DNA of 56,265 nt from Clostridiales bacterium (GCA_012842605.1 DUSN01000065.1:1-56265), one strand, 5' to 3'. Shown: positions 27,548-36,917, numbered from the stretch's first letter. Translations and numbers: made by a program. The notes: generated from the letters alone by a model not told the origin.

Positions 27548-28786
27548 ATGAAAAAAGGTATTGTTTTAATTACCACTTTGCTCCTGTTAATCGGACTCCT
27601 GTCCGGATGTGTTTCTACTGGCGGCGGAAAGAATGTAACATTAGTGGTATGGGGAGACCCGGATAACCAGGCAATTCTGGAAGACTGCTTTGAAGCTTTG
27701 AATGCAGAATTCGCCAAACAGCATCCAGATATAAAGATTGATTATCAATGGTCAGGTTCTTTTGATGGTTTGAATGTTGCTATGCAATCGGATTCTCTTC
27801 CTGACTTGTTCTGGGTCCAGGGAAACAAGAGTTCTGCTATGGCTGAAATGGCTGAAAACGGATTTTTACTTCCTTTGGATAAGTATAACCCGGACAAATC
27901 CCGTTTCCCTGCCGGCGCAATTGAATATGCTACAGTGAACGGCAAGATATATTGTTCATTCCCAAGCTTTATTGATTATGCACTGGTTTACTATAATAAA
28001 GACATCTTTGCAGAACATGGCTTAGAAAAACCAAAAACATATGATGAGTTTGTTAATGCTGCAAAAACGCTGTTTGAGGCAGGTATTACACCTTTCTCGC
28101 TGGGAGGCGATTTTGAGTGGTCCCGTTACTGGCCGATTCAGGTAATGGCAGCTACCCTGGCTAACAATGACCTTGAGCGTATCAAATCTGGTGAAACAAC
28201 AGGCGAGTTCCCGGAAATAGAATATGTTTTTGAGCAATTCCGTGACATGTGTGCAAAAGGCTATTTTGGTACTCCTGCCGGTGCTATGGATGAGAGCAGT
28301 GCTCAAATGGCATTCACTAACGGTACTGTTGCAATGATCTTTGAAGGAACCTGGAACAACTCACTATTCAGAGATTTGGATTTTGAGGTTGGCCGGTTTG
28401 CTTTACCTGATAACAATGGTGTAAGAGCAGCACAGTCTGGCTACTCGAACTTTAATACATATGCAATATCAAGTAAATGCAAGTATCCTGATCAGGCATA
28501 TGAATATATCGATTTTCTCAACAGCAAGGAAGCACAACAGATTGTTGCCGACTATATGAAGTCAATTCCTGCTGTAGAGGGAATTACGGTAGACGATCCG
28601 GCTTTGGCGGAGGTCTCGGATTTCCAGACAGTTAATAACAATATCTATCACGTATTATCCAACGTGCCTACAAAATCAGGCAGACCTCAGGATGTATTTA
28701 TTTCCAGCGTGGTAGCCGATCTAATGACAAATTCTATTACCGCTAAGGAAGCCGTTAACAAAATTGTTGAGGAAATGAATAGATAA
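27548..28786 (+). CDS. sugar-binding lipoprotein of CUT1 importer
   Basis: This is a 412-residue extracellular solute-binding protein family 1 member. Its lipoprotein signal ends in LSGC with Cys21, followed by the mature start VSTGGGKNVTLVVWG. The size and GTVAMIFEGTWN motif fit CUT1 binders for mono- to trisaccharides. GGAGAG precedes the ATG. It heads an operon with two permeases (28867, 29793) and is separated from them by a strong hairpin. This importer differs from the LplABC type at 12635, so the locus takes up at least two ligand classes. Confidence 0.93.
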   Translation: MKKGIVLITTLLLLIGLLSGCVSTGGGKNVTLVVWGDPDNQAILEDCFEALNAEFAKQHPDIKIDYQWSGSFDGLNVAMQSDSLPDLFWVQGNKSSAMAEMAENGFLLPLDKYNPDKSRFPAGAIEYATVNGKIYCSFPSFIDYALVYYNKDIFAEHGLEKPKTYDEFVNAAKTLFEAGITPFSLGGDFEWSRYWPIQVMAATLANNDLERIKSGETTGEFPEIEYVFEQFRDMCAKGYFGTPAGAMDESSAQMAFTNGTVAMIFEGTWNNSLFRDLDFEVGRFALPDNNGVRAAQSGYSNFNTYAISSKCKYPDQAYEYIDFLNSKEAQQIVADYMKSIPAVEGITVDDPALAEVSDFQTVNNNIYHVLSNVPTKSGRPQDVFISSVVADLMTNSITAKEAVNKIVEEMNR

Positions 28787-28813
28787 GTAAGAAGGAAAAA
28801 ATAATGGGATCTT

Positions 28814-28844
28814 ATACCTGTGCGGGATAAGCCCGCACAGGTAT
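28814..28844 (+). terminator. perfect 13-bp stem-loop between binder and permease genes
   Basis: ATACCTGTGCGGG (28814-28826) pairs perfectly with CCCGCACAGGTAT (28832-28844) around ATAAG. There is no U-run after it, so partial termination or mRNA 3'-end protection, keeping the binding protein more abundant than the permeases, is more likely than full termination. Confidence 0.6.
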
Positions 28845-28866
28845 ATTATCAATGTGAGGGGTTGCT

Positions 28867-29793
28867 GTGATAACTTTTTTTAAAAAAAGACCATATATAC
28901 TGTTTTTAGTGCCGGGCATTATCTTGTACACTGCCTTGATCATTTATCCTATTTTTTCTGCCATGCAGCTTAGCTTGTATGAATGGAACGGTATAGGACC
29001 GAAAACCTTCGTATGGATACGTAATTATGTAGAGCTGTTTACTGATGATTTTTTAATGAGTCAGTTTACCAATGCATTAGGCAATAGTCTAAAGCTTTTT
29101 GCATTGACGGTATTTATCCAAACACCATTGCAAATTATTTTTGCATATATGGTTTATTCAAAGATGAAAAACCATCGTTTAGCTCAAATAACCATTTTTG
29201 CACCGCAGTTTATTTCCACACCTATTATTGTTTTTATATTCCGATTGCTGCTGGATGATAATGTAGGTGTAATAAACAACCTTTTTCGAATCATCGGCCT
29301 TAATGCTTTGGCAAAGCCCTGGCTTGGAGTACCTGAACTGGGAATATTCTTCATGTACTTAATGATTACATGGGGCGGAATTGGTGTTGGCATGACCTTT
29401 CTGATAGGTGCTATGAATATGGTCAGCGTCGACGGCCTTGAAGCAGCATATATTGAAGGTGCCGGTTACTGGACTCGTTTATTGAAGGTTATTTTGCCGC
29501 AAATTAAGGCAACTATTATAAACCTTATTCTGATAGCATACATTTATGCCATGACTATGTTCGATTTCAGTTATGTTTTAGGCGGAAACACAGGCGGCGT
29601 AGGAGGCAGTATAGATGTAATGGCACTGTTCTTTTACCGTATAGCATTTGGTGACTCAAACCCTGTAGGCGGTAAAATTTCTTCAAACTCAATAGGCATG
29701 GGTACAACTATTGCCTGCGTGCTTTTTGTCCTGATATTTGCCATATCCTTGCTGCAAATAATATATATGAGTAAAAGCGAGGAGGATAGATAA
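28867..29793 (+). CDS. ABC sugar permease, MalF/UgpA type
   Basis: This 308-residue permease has about six membrane segments and the ATPase-contact loop GLEAAYIEGAGYWTRLLKV. The start is GTG with TGAGGGG upstream. Its stop overlaps the next start (TAATG), so the two permeases are translationally coupled. With the lipoprotein and the partner permease it forms a CUT1 importer that must borrow an ATPase from elsewhere. Confidence 0.93.
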   Translation: MITFFKKRPYILFLVPGIILYTALIIYPIFSAMQLSLYEWNGIGPKTFVWIRNYVELFTDDFLMSQFTNALGNSLKLFALTVFIQTPLQIIFAYMVYSKMKNHRLAQITIFAPQFISTPIIVFIFRLLLDDNVGVINNLFRIIGLNALAKPWLGVPELGIFFMYLMITWGGIGVGMTFLIGAMNMVSVDGLEAAYIEGAGYWTRLLKVILPQIKATIINLILIAYIYAMTMFDFSYVLGGNTGGVGGSIDVMALFFYRIAFGDSNPVGGKISSNSIGMGTTIACVLFVLIFAISLLQIIYMSKSEEDR

Positions 29794-30623
29794 TGCACAG
29801 GGACTTAAAATCGATTTCAGCACAAATTGTCCGTTGGATTATGCTGCTGTATGCGGGCTTTAACATAGCTATATTAATATATGTTTTTTACAACTCACTG
29901 CGACCGCGGACTGATTTCTTAACAAATACCTTTGGATTGTCTACTAACCTGTCAATTGGCAACTTTATAGAGATCATAGTTAAAGATGGCTTTTTCAGAT
30001 ACTGCCTGAACAGTTTTCTGATTTTAGCCGGTTCGCTGATTCTGTCAATATTTCTTTCGTCAACTGTAGCTTATGGTCTTGGCCACTATAAATTCAAGTT
30101 TAAGCGTTTCTGGAAGACCTACTTCCTAATTGGGTTAATGTTTCCCATACAATTGAGCATTGTACCTGTTTTTCTGATAACCAAGCAGTTAAATTTGATT
30201 AACACCTTTACCTCTGTAATCTTAATTTTTGGCTCTTCTATCTCTATGTCAGTTTTTTTGCTCACAAACTTTTTCGCTAATTTGCCCAAAGAAATCTACG
30301 AGGCAGCTGTTTTGGATGGTGCAGGGGAGTTCCGTACCTTTGTTCAGATTATGTTCCCGATGGCGTCCCCTGTTGTCTTTTCCATGAGTATACTAACGGC
30401 TGTGAATATATGGAATCAATTTTTTGTACCTTTGATATTTCTGCAATCAGATGCAAAGAAGACCATACCTCTGTTAGTAATGAAATATACCAAAAAACTG
30501 CTGATGACGATTGACTCTGCTTTTGCTGTGTCAATACTGGCTACAGTGCCTATATTAATTCTCTTTACTATCTTCTCATCACAGATACTGGAAGGAATTG
30601 CTGAAGGCGGAGTGAAAGGCTGA
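29793..30623 (+). CDS. ABC sugar permease, MalG/UgpE type
   Basis: This 276-residue permease has about six membrane segments, the EAA loop YEAAVLDGAGEFRTFVQI and the family end ILEGIAEGGVKG. It overlaps the upstream permease gene by one base. It ends the second importer operon. No ATPase follows; the next gene is an aconitase after a new promoter. Confidence 0.93.
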   Translation: MHRDLKSISAQIVRWIMLLYAGFNIAILIYVFYNSLRPRTDFLTNTFGLSTNLSIGNFIEIIVKDGFFRYCLNSFLILAGSLILSIFLSSTVAYGLGHYKFKFKRFWKTYFLIGLMFPIQLSIVPVFLITKQLNLINTFTSVILIFGSSISMSVFLLTNFFANLPKEIYEAAVLDGAGEFRTFVQIMFPMASPVVFSMSILTAVNIWNQFFVPLIFLQSDAKKTIPLLVMKYTKKLLMTIDSAFAVSILATVPILILFTIFSSQILEGIAEGGVKG

Positions 30624-30641
30624 TTTCTGTTACGACATTCC

Positions 30642-30671
30642 TTGACAACAAAATATAACATTGTATACAAT
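30642..30671 (+). promoter_or_regulatory. promoter of aconitase gene overlapped by palindrome
   Basis: TTGACA (30642-30647) is followed by TACAAT (30666-30671, spacer 18) or TATACA (30664, spacer 16). The perfect 12-bp palindrome ATTGTATACAAT (30660-30671) covers the -10, as expected for a repressor site. Its core also occurs before the second importer. Confidence 0.55.
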
Positions 30672-30735
30672 GATACAAAGTTTATCTGGTTTATATCAGT
30701 TTAACGTATATTTATGCAGACAGAGGGGGTTAAGT

Positions 30736-32667
30736 ATGGGAAAAAACATAACACAAAAGATAATAGAAAGTCATTTGGTATCCGGTGAAATGATCCCGGG
30801 AAAGGAGATAGCCATTCGGATTGACCAGACATTGACTCAGGACTCTACGGGCACAATGGCATATCTCCAGTTTGAAGCCATGAATGTACCTAAAGTAAAA
30901 ACTAAATTATCCGTGGCATACATTGATCATAATACCCTCCAGCAAGGATTTGAAAATGCGGATGACCATAAATACATACAAACAGTTGCATCCAGGCATG
31001 GTATTTATTTTTCCAGGCCCGGAAACGGCATCTGCCACCAGGTGCACCTGGAAAGGTTTGCACGCCCGGGATGGACGCTGCTTGGCTCGGACAGCCATAC
31101 ACCAACCGGCGGCGGAATAGGCATGCTGGCAATTGGAGCAGGAGGTTTGGATGTTGCGGTAGCTATGGCAGGGGGTCCTTATTACCTGACCATGCCAAAG
31201 GTCTGCAGGATTTTGCTTAAGGGTAAGCTGCAGCCCTGGGTATCTGCCAAGGATGTTATTCTTAAAATTCTGCAGATGCTCAGTGTAAAGGGCGGAGTAG
31301 GCAGAGTCATAGAATATGCCGGTCCGGGAGTAGCGTCACTCACTGTTCCTGAAAGAGCCACCATTACCAATATGGGGGCTGAGCTTGGAGCTACCACTTC
31401 CATTTTCCCCAGTGATGAAAATACCAGAATTTTTCTTAAGGCTCAAGGCCGCGAAGAGATGTGGATTCCCCTTGAAGCTGATCCTGATGCTGAATATGAC
31501 GAGGAGCTGGAATTGGATCTAAGCACTATAGAACCGCTGGTGGCAAAGCCTCACAGCCCTGATAATGTAGAAAGCGTCAGCAAAACAGGCAAGATAAAAG
31601 TGGACCAGGTGGCTATAGGAAGCTGCACCAATTCTTCCTACCTTGATTTAATGAAGGTTGCAAGGATATTAAAAGGAAAGACAGTTCATCCCAATGTCAG
31701 CCTGGTTATCGCACCTGGCTCCAAGCAGGTTTATACCATGCTGGCTAAAAACGGTGCTTTGGCGGATTTGATTGATGCAGGTGCAAGAATACTTGAGTCT
31801 GCATGCGGCCCCTGTATCGGAATGGGGCAGGCACCGGCTACTGATGCAGTTTCGCTGAGAACTTTCAACCGTAACTTTTACGGCCGCAGCGGAACAGCTA
31901 GTGCAAAGGTATATTTGGTCAGTCCGGAAACAGCTGCCGTATCAGCAATAACCGGTGTTTTGACTGATCCCAGGGAGTATGGTGAACCGCCGGTTATAGA
32001 GCTGCCTGAGTATTTCATGGTTCATGACAACGGCATTATACCCCCTGCTGAGGATCCCGATAAGGTAGAGGTTGTCAGGGGGCCAAATATCAAACCGTTC
32101 CCCGTAAACAAAGAAATGAAAGGTTCTGTGGACGGCAAGGTGCTTTTAAAGATGGAGGACAATATTACAACGGATCATATAATGCCCTCCAATGCAAAAC
32201 TGCTGCCCTACAGATCCAATATACCTTACCTTTCCGACTATTGCCTGACACCGGTGGATGCAGGCTTCCCGCAAAAAGCCAGGGAAAACGGAGGAGGTTT
32301 TCTGGTAGCAGGCCATAATTACGGTCAGGGCTCCAGCCGCGAGCATGCAGCTCTGGTTCCTCTATATCTTGGAATCAGGGGAGTTATTGCAAAATCATTT
32401 GCGCGAATTCATCGGGCAAACCTAATTAACTCCGGCATACTTCCACTGACATTCGTCAATGAAGAGGATTATGGCAAAATAGATACAGACGATGCACTGG
32501 TTATTGAAAACTGCGCAGAGCAGATTAAATCAGGAAATCGCATTGTTGTGCGGAACCTTACCAGGGGTTGTGACATTGTCGTGGAAATGGATATTTCTGA
32601 GCGGCTGAAGGATATTATAATAGCAGGCGGACTGCTCAACTATACAAGCAAAAATGCATTAGGGTAA
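30736..32667 (+). CDS. aconitate hydratase family protein
   Basis: This 643-residue aconitase-superfamily protein is shorter than AcnA (about 890) and of the compact bacterial aconitase type. The three [4Fe-4S] cysteines are present: Cys297 (GSCTNSS), Cys357 and Cys360 (ACGPCIGMG). C-terminal swivel motif QGSSREHAAL is also present. Start 30736 is set by GAGGGGG 6 nt upstream; longer readings enter the promoter. It may serve citrate/isocitrate isomerisation or a related hydroxy-acid step. Its placement right after a sugar importer, with a similar operator, is unusual. Confidence 0.88.
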   Translation: MGKNITQKIIESHLVSGEMIPGKEIAIRIDQTLTQDSTGTMAYLQFEAMNVPKVKTKLSVAYIDHNTLQQGFENADDHKYIQTVASRHGIYFSRPGNGICHQVHLERFARPGWTLLGSDSHTPTGGGIGMLAIGAGGLDVAVAMAGGPYYLTMPKVCRILLKGKLQPWVSAKDVILKILQMLSVKGGVGRVIEYAGPGVASLTVPERATITNMGAELGATTSIFPSDENTRIFLKAQGREEMWIPLEADPDAEYDEELELDLSTIEPLVAKPHSPDNVESVSKTGKIKVDQVAIGSCTNSSYLDLMKVARILKGKTVHPNVSLVIAPGSKQVYTMLAKNGALADLIDAGARILESACGPCIGMGQAPATDAVSLRTFNRNFYGRSGTASAKVYLVSPETAAVSAITGVLTDPREYGEPPVIELPEYFMVHDNGIIPPAEDPDKVEVVRGPNIKPFPVNKEMKGSVDGKVLLKMEDNITTDHIMPSNAKLLPYRSNIPYLSDYCLTPVDAGFPQKARENGGGFLVAGHNYGQGSSREHAALVPLYLGIRGVIAKSFARIHRANLINSGILPLTFVNEEDYGKIDTDDALVIENCAEQIKSGNRIVVRNLTRGCDIVVEMDISERLKDIIIAGGLLNYTSKNALG

Positions 32668-32751
32668 AAGCATCGGATCAGTAAGCATATTGGAACTGTG
32701 ATTGCATTGAAGCTGAAAATACATTGAAAAATAAACACATTGGAACTGTAA

Positions 32752-32780
32752 AAAGTGCTGAGGCTAACCCTCAGCACTTT
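32752..32780. terminator. bidirectional terminator
   Basis: AAAGTGCTGAGG (32752-32763) pairs with CCTCAGCACTTT (32769-32780) around CTAAC. A-rich flank on the left and T-rich on the right serve both the aconitase gene (+) and the ABC-F gene (-). Confidence 0.8.
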
Positions 32781-32801
32781 ATAATTCTCTGAATCATGAT
32801 A

Positions 32802-34730
32802 TTATTCTTTTGAAGAATCCTGCAATTCCAGCCATTTTTCATAAGCAGCATCCAATGAGGCTTTAGCCTTATTATACTGCTGCTGAATATCCATCATCCT
32901 GGCGGCATCCTGGTAAAGGCCGGGATCACACATAAGTTTTTCAAGATTTTCAACTTCCGCTTCCAGTGAATGAATTTTATCTTCAATTTCTTTAAGGAGC
33001 TGCTGGAAAGCTCTCTGCTTTTGTCTTTCTTCCCGCTCCCTTTTTCTTTCTTCCTTTATAGCGGTTTTGGTCTTTTCAGGCAGTTCTTCAGCATTTAGGG
33101 ATTTTAACAGCTCCTCATTTTTACGTTTTTCAAGGTAATCGTTATAATTCCCAAGATATTCTGTCGCCCCGTTTTCCTCAAATAAAATTATCCTGTTGAC
33201 TATTTTGTTCAGAAAATACCTGTCATGGGAGATAATCAGCAATGTACCCGGGTAATCTGCCAGGGATTCTTCCAGCACTTCTTTTGAGGCCATATCCAGG
33301 TGATTGGTGGGCTCATCCAGCAGCATCAGGTTATTCTTAGCCAGCATTAACTTAGACAGCATTACCCGGCCTCTTTCACCGCCGCTTAACTGCCGGATGG
33401 ATTTGTATACGTCATCTCCCTTAAACAGAAATAGAGCTAAAGTGTTCCTTATCTGAGTTTCAGTAAGGAGGGGGAAAGCATCCCACAGCTCTTCTATGAC
33501 AGTCTTATCCGGGCTTAGGCTTGATTGTTCCTGGTCGTAATAGCCAATGTCAACATTGGTGCCAAACTGAACCTGACCGGATGCTGGTAGGAGCTGTCCC
33601 AGCAGAATTCTGAACAATGTTGTTTTGCCGATGCCGTTGGGTCCGATAATGCCTACACGGTCGCCCTTTTTCAGAGAGAAAGAAACATTGCTGAAGAGGG
33701 GCTTGCCATTAAATGCCATGCTTAAGTTTTCCACTCTGAGAACATCATAACCTGATTGTTTTTTTACATTAAAGGACATCCGTATGTCTTCCGTATATGC
33801 AGGTTTCTCGACCAGGACCATTTTATCCAAAGCCTTTTGCCTGCTCTCAGCAGCTCTGATGCTTTTTTCCCTGTTAAAGGATCTGTAGCGTTTTATTATT
33901 TCCTCCTGACGCCGGATTTCCCTTTGCTGCAGTTCATATTCTTTTTCCTGTATCTCTTTTTGCTGCTGTCTTTTCCTGCGGTACTGGGTATAATTTCCCT
34001 GGTAGAATTCTCCTTTGCAATTCTCAATTTCCAGGATGCAGTCACACAGGCTGTCCAAAAAGTAGCGGTCGTGGGATATAATAAGGATGGTGCCGGGATA
34101 GTCCTTTAAAAAGCCTTCCAGCCATTGAACTGCATCTAAGTCCAAATGGTTTGTCGGCTCATCCAAAAGAAGCAGTCCCGGTTTTTTTAGCAATAGCTTT
34201 GCCAGGGCTACCCTTGTCTTTTCTCCTCCGCTGAGCTGCCAGACAGGCTGGTTGAATTCCACGGGTTTAAAACCCAGTCCGGCTAAGACACCCCTCATAT
34301 GGCTTTCATAACTATATCCGTCTTTTTCTGCAAATGATTCCAGCAACTCTCCATATTCAGCAGTCAGTCGATGGTATTCCGGGCTGTCTGTATCAGAACA
34401 TTCAGAGATCTGCTTTTCCAGCATCCTCATTTGTTTTTCCAGGTTCAGTACCGGAGCATAAACCGTCAGCAATTCTTCCCATATGGTGCGGGATGAATCA
34501 ACAGCTTCATTCTGCTCCAGATAGCCTATGGTCAGGTTTTTTGCAATGTATATGTTACCGCTGTCACAGGAAAGCATACCGGTTATCAGTTTAAAAAGTG
34601 TAGTTTTGCCGGCTCCGTTTGATCCAACAATTCCCATGCGGCTTCCGTCATTAACTGAAAAGGATACCTGGTCTAAGACTTTATGTGTACCAAATGATTT
34701 GGAAATTTTTTCACAAGACAGTTGAATCAT
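32802..34730 (-). CDS. ABC-F family ATPase, YdiF/Uup-like
   Basis: This 642-residue soluble protein has two ABC ATPase domains: Walker A GSNGAGKTT and GPNGIGKTT, signatures SGGEKTRVAL and SGGERGRVML, and two DEPTNHLD Walker B boxes. A charged linker of about 80 residues joins them, and the C-terminus has a coiled coil (about residues 555-640). No membrane segments are present, so it is a ribosome-associated translation factor, not a transporter ATPase, and is not the missing partner of the importers. It is convergent with the aconitase gene and divergent from rex. Confidence 0.92.
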   Translation of the reverse strand: MIQLSCEKISKSFGTHKVLDQVSFSVNDGSRMGIVGSNGAGKTTLFKLITGMLSCDSGNIYIAKNLTIGYLEQNEAVDSSRTIWEELLTVYAPVLNLEKQMRMLEKQISECSDTDSPEYHRLTAEYGELLESFAEKDGYSYESHMRGVLAGLGFKPVEFNQPVWQLSGGEKTRVALAKLLLKKPGLLLLDEPTNHLDLDAVQWLEGFLKDYPGTILIISHDRYFLDSLCDCILEIENCKGEFYQGNYTQYRRKRQQQKEIQEKEYELQQREIRRQEEIIKRYRSFNREKSIRAAESRQKALDKMVLVEKPAYTEDIRMSFNVKKQSGYDVLRVENLSMAFNGKPLFSNVSFSLKKGDRVGIIGPNGIGKTTLFRILLGQLLPASGQVQFGTNVDIGYYDQEQSSLSPDKTVIEELWDAFPLLTETQIRNTLALFLFKGDDVYKSIRQLSGGERGRVMLSKLMLAKNNLMLLDEPTNHLDMASKEVLEESLADYPGTLLIISHDRYFLNKIVNRIILFEENGATEYLGNYNDYLEKRKNEELLKSLNAEELPEKTKTAIKEERKREREERQKQRAFQQLLKEIEDKIHSLEAEVENLEKLMCDPGLYQDAARMMDIQQQYNKAKASLDAAYEKWLELQDSSKE

Positions 34731-34826
34731 ATGCTTCTCCTTTGGTTTTACTCCATGTTATTCTATCAGAAAGTAAGGGCATTGAAAAGTAAGAGACTTA
34801 GTTTGATTTCCCGGTCTGTGTTTAGG

Positions 34827-34856
34827 TTGACATAGAATAGAAAAAAATGGTACAAT
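34827..34856 (+). promoter_or_regulatory. promoter of rex
   Basis: TTGACA (34827-34832) and TACAAT (34851-34856) have an 18-nt spacer, about 77 bp before the rex start. Confidence 0.6.
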
Positions 34857-34932
34857 ATTTATGAAAAATTGACATAAAAATAACAGTAAGATTATATTAA
34901 CAGTATGATCATAACTATGGGAGGGGTTCAGA

Positions 34933-35565
34933 TTGGCTAAGGACAAAAGTTATGTTTCTGAAGCCGTTATGAGGCGGATGCCTAAATATTATCGATATTT
35001 AACCGATCTGGAAAAAAGCGGTATTGAAAGAGTTTCCTCCAAAGAGTTGAGCCATCGTATGGGCTTGACAGCTTCACAGATCCGCCAGGACTTTAACTGT
35101 TTCGGAGGTTTCGGCCAGCAGGGATACGGATACAATGTCAGCGACCTCCGGCATGAAATCCATAAGATCCTGGGGCTGACCAGAGTTTACAACATGATTA
35201 TACTTGGCGCAGGCAATGTAGGCCAGGCCCTTGCCAATTATACCAACTTTGAAAAGGACGGCTTTATTATAAAAGGATTGTTTGACATCAATCCCAGGCT
35301 GATCGGCATGTCCATACGAGGCATTCCAGTATATGATATTGATGAACTTGAAAGCTTCATCAGTAAGAATGAAATTCACATAGCAGTCATCTGTACCCCT
35401 AAGGAAAAAGCGCAGGAAGTTGCAGACAGGGTAATACGCTGCGGAGTGAAAGGCATATGGAATTTTGCAGCAATGGATATTAATGCTCCGCGTGATACTA
35501 TTGTTGAAAATGTTCACCTGAGCGACAGCCTCTATACATTGTCCTTCCGTATGAGCGACGATTAA
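34933..35565 (+). CDS. rex: redox-sensing transcriptional repressor Rex
   Basis: This 210-residue protein has an N-terminal winged helix (RRMPKYYRYL, SSKELSHRMGLTASQIRQD, FGGFGQQGYGY) and a C-terminal Rossmann domain with GAGNVG for NADH. The length and both motif sets are standard for Rex, which represses fermentation and NADH-use genes when NAD+ is high. The start is TTG with GAGGGG 6 nt upstream. ldh at 42252 is a plausible target, but I see no clear Rex box there. Confidence 0.95.
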   Translation: MAKDKSYVSEAVMRRMPKYYRYLTDLEKSGIERVSSKELSHRMGLTASQIRQDFNCFGGFGQQGYGYNVSDLRHEIHKILGLTRVYNMIILGAGNVGQALANYTNFEKDGFIIKGLFDINPRLIGMSIRGIPVYDIDELESFISKNEIHIAVICTPKEKAQEVADRVIRCGVKGIWNFAAMDINAPRDTIVENVHLSDSLYTLSFRMSDD

Positions 35566-35591
35566 TTTATATCTCTTCCTAAGATATGGTG

Positions 35592-35625
35592 CCCCTCTCC
35601 TCAAAAAGAGAGGGGTTAGTTATTT
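35592..35625 (+). terminator. terminator after rex
   Basis: CCCCTCTC (35592-35599) pairs with GAGAGGGG (35608-35615) and is followed by TTAGTTATTT. Confidence 0.75.
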
Positions 35626-35641
35626 CATTGAACTCTTTTTC

Positions 35642-35780
35642 TTTTCAATTTATGAAAAGCATACTATAATAGGGAACGAAGCATTTACTGCCTATGGCTT
35701 TCAGCAAAATCAGAGGCTTTATAACAGTAAATTTATGATTCAGTACTTGCATGTAAACAGTATACTAATGAGGTGATCGG
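35642..35780 (+). promoter_or_regulatory. promoter and structured leader of manA
   Basis: TTTTCA (35642) and TATAAT (35665-35670) are spaced 17 nt. The leader of about 105 nt contains TTTACTG (35684-35690) complementary to CAGTAAA (35725-35731), with inner GCCT/AGGC pairing, so it may fold into one long arm. No known riboswitch was recognised. Confidence 0.4.
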
Positions 35781-36851
35781 ATGTTGTATCCATTATTTTT
35801 TTATCCCATCCATAAGGAAAGAATATGGGGAGGAAAAAAGCTGGCAGAAAAATATCATAGAGTTCTTCCGGGAGACAGGATCGGAGAGAGCTGGGAAATA
35901 GCTTGTCATAACCATGGTATGGGAATTGTGAAAAATGGCAGGCTGAAAGGTCTAACTTTGCAGGAGGTTATAGAAAAATACGGGGAAGACCTTCTTGGTT
36001 CTGCTTTATATACTGAAAATTATCGAAGGTTCCCTCTTCTGATAAAGATTCTTGATGCATCGGATGTTTTGTCCGTACAGGTACATCCCAATGATGAGTA
36101 TGCCAATCTCCATGAAAACGGGGAATTGGGAAAGACCGAAATGTGGTACATAGTAGATGCAAAACCCGGAGCTAAACTGGTTTACGGGGTGAAGAAAGGA
36201 GTCAGTAAAGAAACTTTTCGGACCAAGCTGGAAGAAGGCAGGCTAGAAAGCTGTCTGGAGGAGATAGAAGTTAAGCCGGGAGACGTGCTTTTTATACCGG
36301 CAGGTTTGGTTCATGCCATAGGCAAAGATATTCTTATATGTGAAATTCAGCAGAATTCTGATACAACTTACCGCGTTTATGACTGGAACCGGGTGGATGA
36401 CAAGGGATGTAAGCGTGAGCTCCACATAGACAAAGCGCTGGATGTTATCAATTTCAGCCCCTCTGCAGAGAGAGGCAGCCTGCCCGGTCTTGCTGTGGAG
36501 GAGGAAGGCGGCCGGCGCATTATATATGTTGCCTGTAACTATTTTGCAATGGAGGAACTTAATATCAGCGGAATTATGGAATTATCCATGGACGGCCGGC
36601 GTTTTCAGACATTGACATGCATAAAAGGGCACGGCATCATCCATTATGGAGAAGAACATGAGGAATTGCCTGCCGGCACCTCCTGTTTAATCCCTGCACA
36701 ATTATCAAGAATTCATATAGAAGGCAGCTGCACTGTAATCAGGTCTTATGTGCCTGATAAAGAAGAGAATATTATCAGGCCGCTGCTTAGCCGCGGATAT
36801 ACCATGGAGCAGCTGGAGAATATAGCGGGGCTCATGGATAATAACATATAA
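35781..36851 (+). CDS. manA: mannose-6-phosphate isomerase, type I
   Basis: This 356-residue cupin-fold isomerase interconverts mannose-6-phosphate and fructose-6-phosphate. Zinc ligands are visible in VQVHPND (Gln, His), KTEMWYI (Glu) and PAGLVHAIG (His). N-terminal PIHKERIWGGKKL is characteristic. It is the entry of mannose into glycolysis, so it functionally completes the mannosidase region, although it is separately transcribed. GAGGTG precedes the ATG. The length is slightly above the Bacillus enzymes (about 315). Confidence 0.93.
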   Translation: MLYPLFFYPIHKERIWGGKKLAEKYHRVLPGDRIGESWEIACHNHGMGIVKNGRLKGLTLQEVIEKYGEDLLGSALYTENYRRFPLLIKILDASDVLSVQVHPNDEYANLHENGELGKTEMWYIVDAKPGAKLVYGVKKGVSKETFRTKLEEGRLESCLEEIEVKPGDVLFIPAGLVHAIGKDILICEIQQNSDTTYRVYDWNRVDDKGCKRELHIDKALDVINFSPSAERGSLPGLAVEEEGGRRIIYVACNYFAMEELNISGIMELSMDGRRFQTLTCIKGHGIIHYGEEHEELPAGTSCLIPAQLSRIHIEGSCTVIRSYVPDKEENIIRPLLSRGYTMEQLENIAGLMDNNI

Positions 36852-36917
36852 TTGTTTATGAATATTATGGTAGTGGTATAGTATTTTTAGTGCTGAATAC
36901 AGCACCAGGAGGGTAAA

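Noticed and set aside
32689..32749. Short repeat ATTGGAACTGT seen twice
   Set aside because: Only two copies about 50 bp apart, with no array structure or CRISPR-like spacing.
32802..34730. ATPase partner for the two sugar importers
   Set aside because: Duplicated ABC domains with a charged linker and coiled-coil tail identify an ABC-F translation factor.
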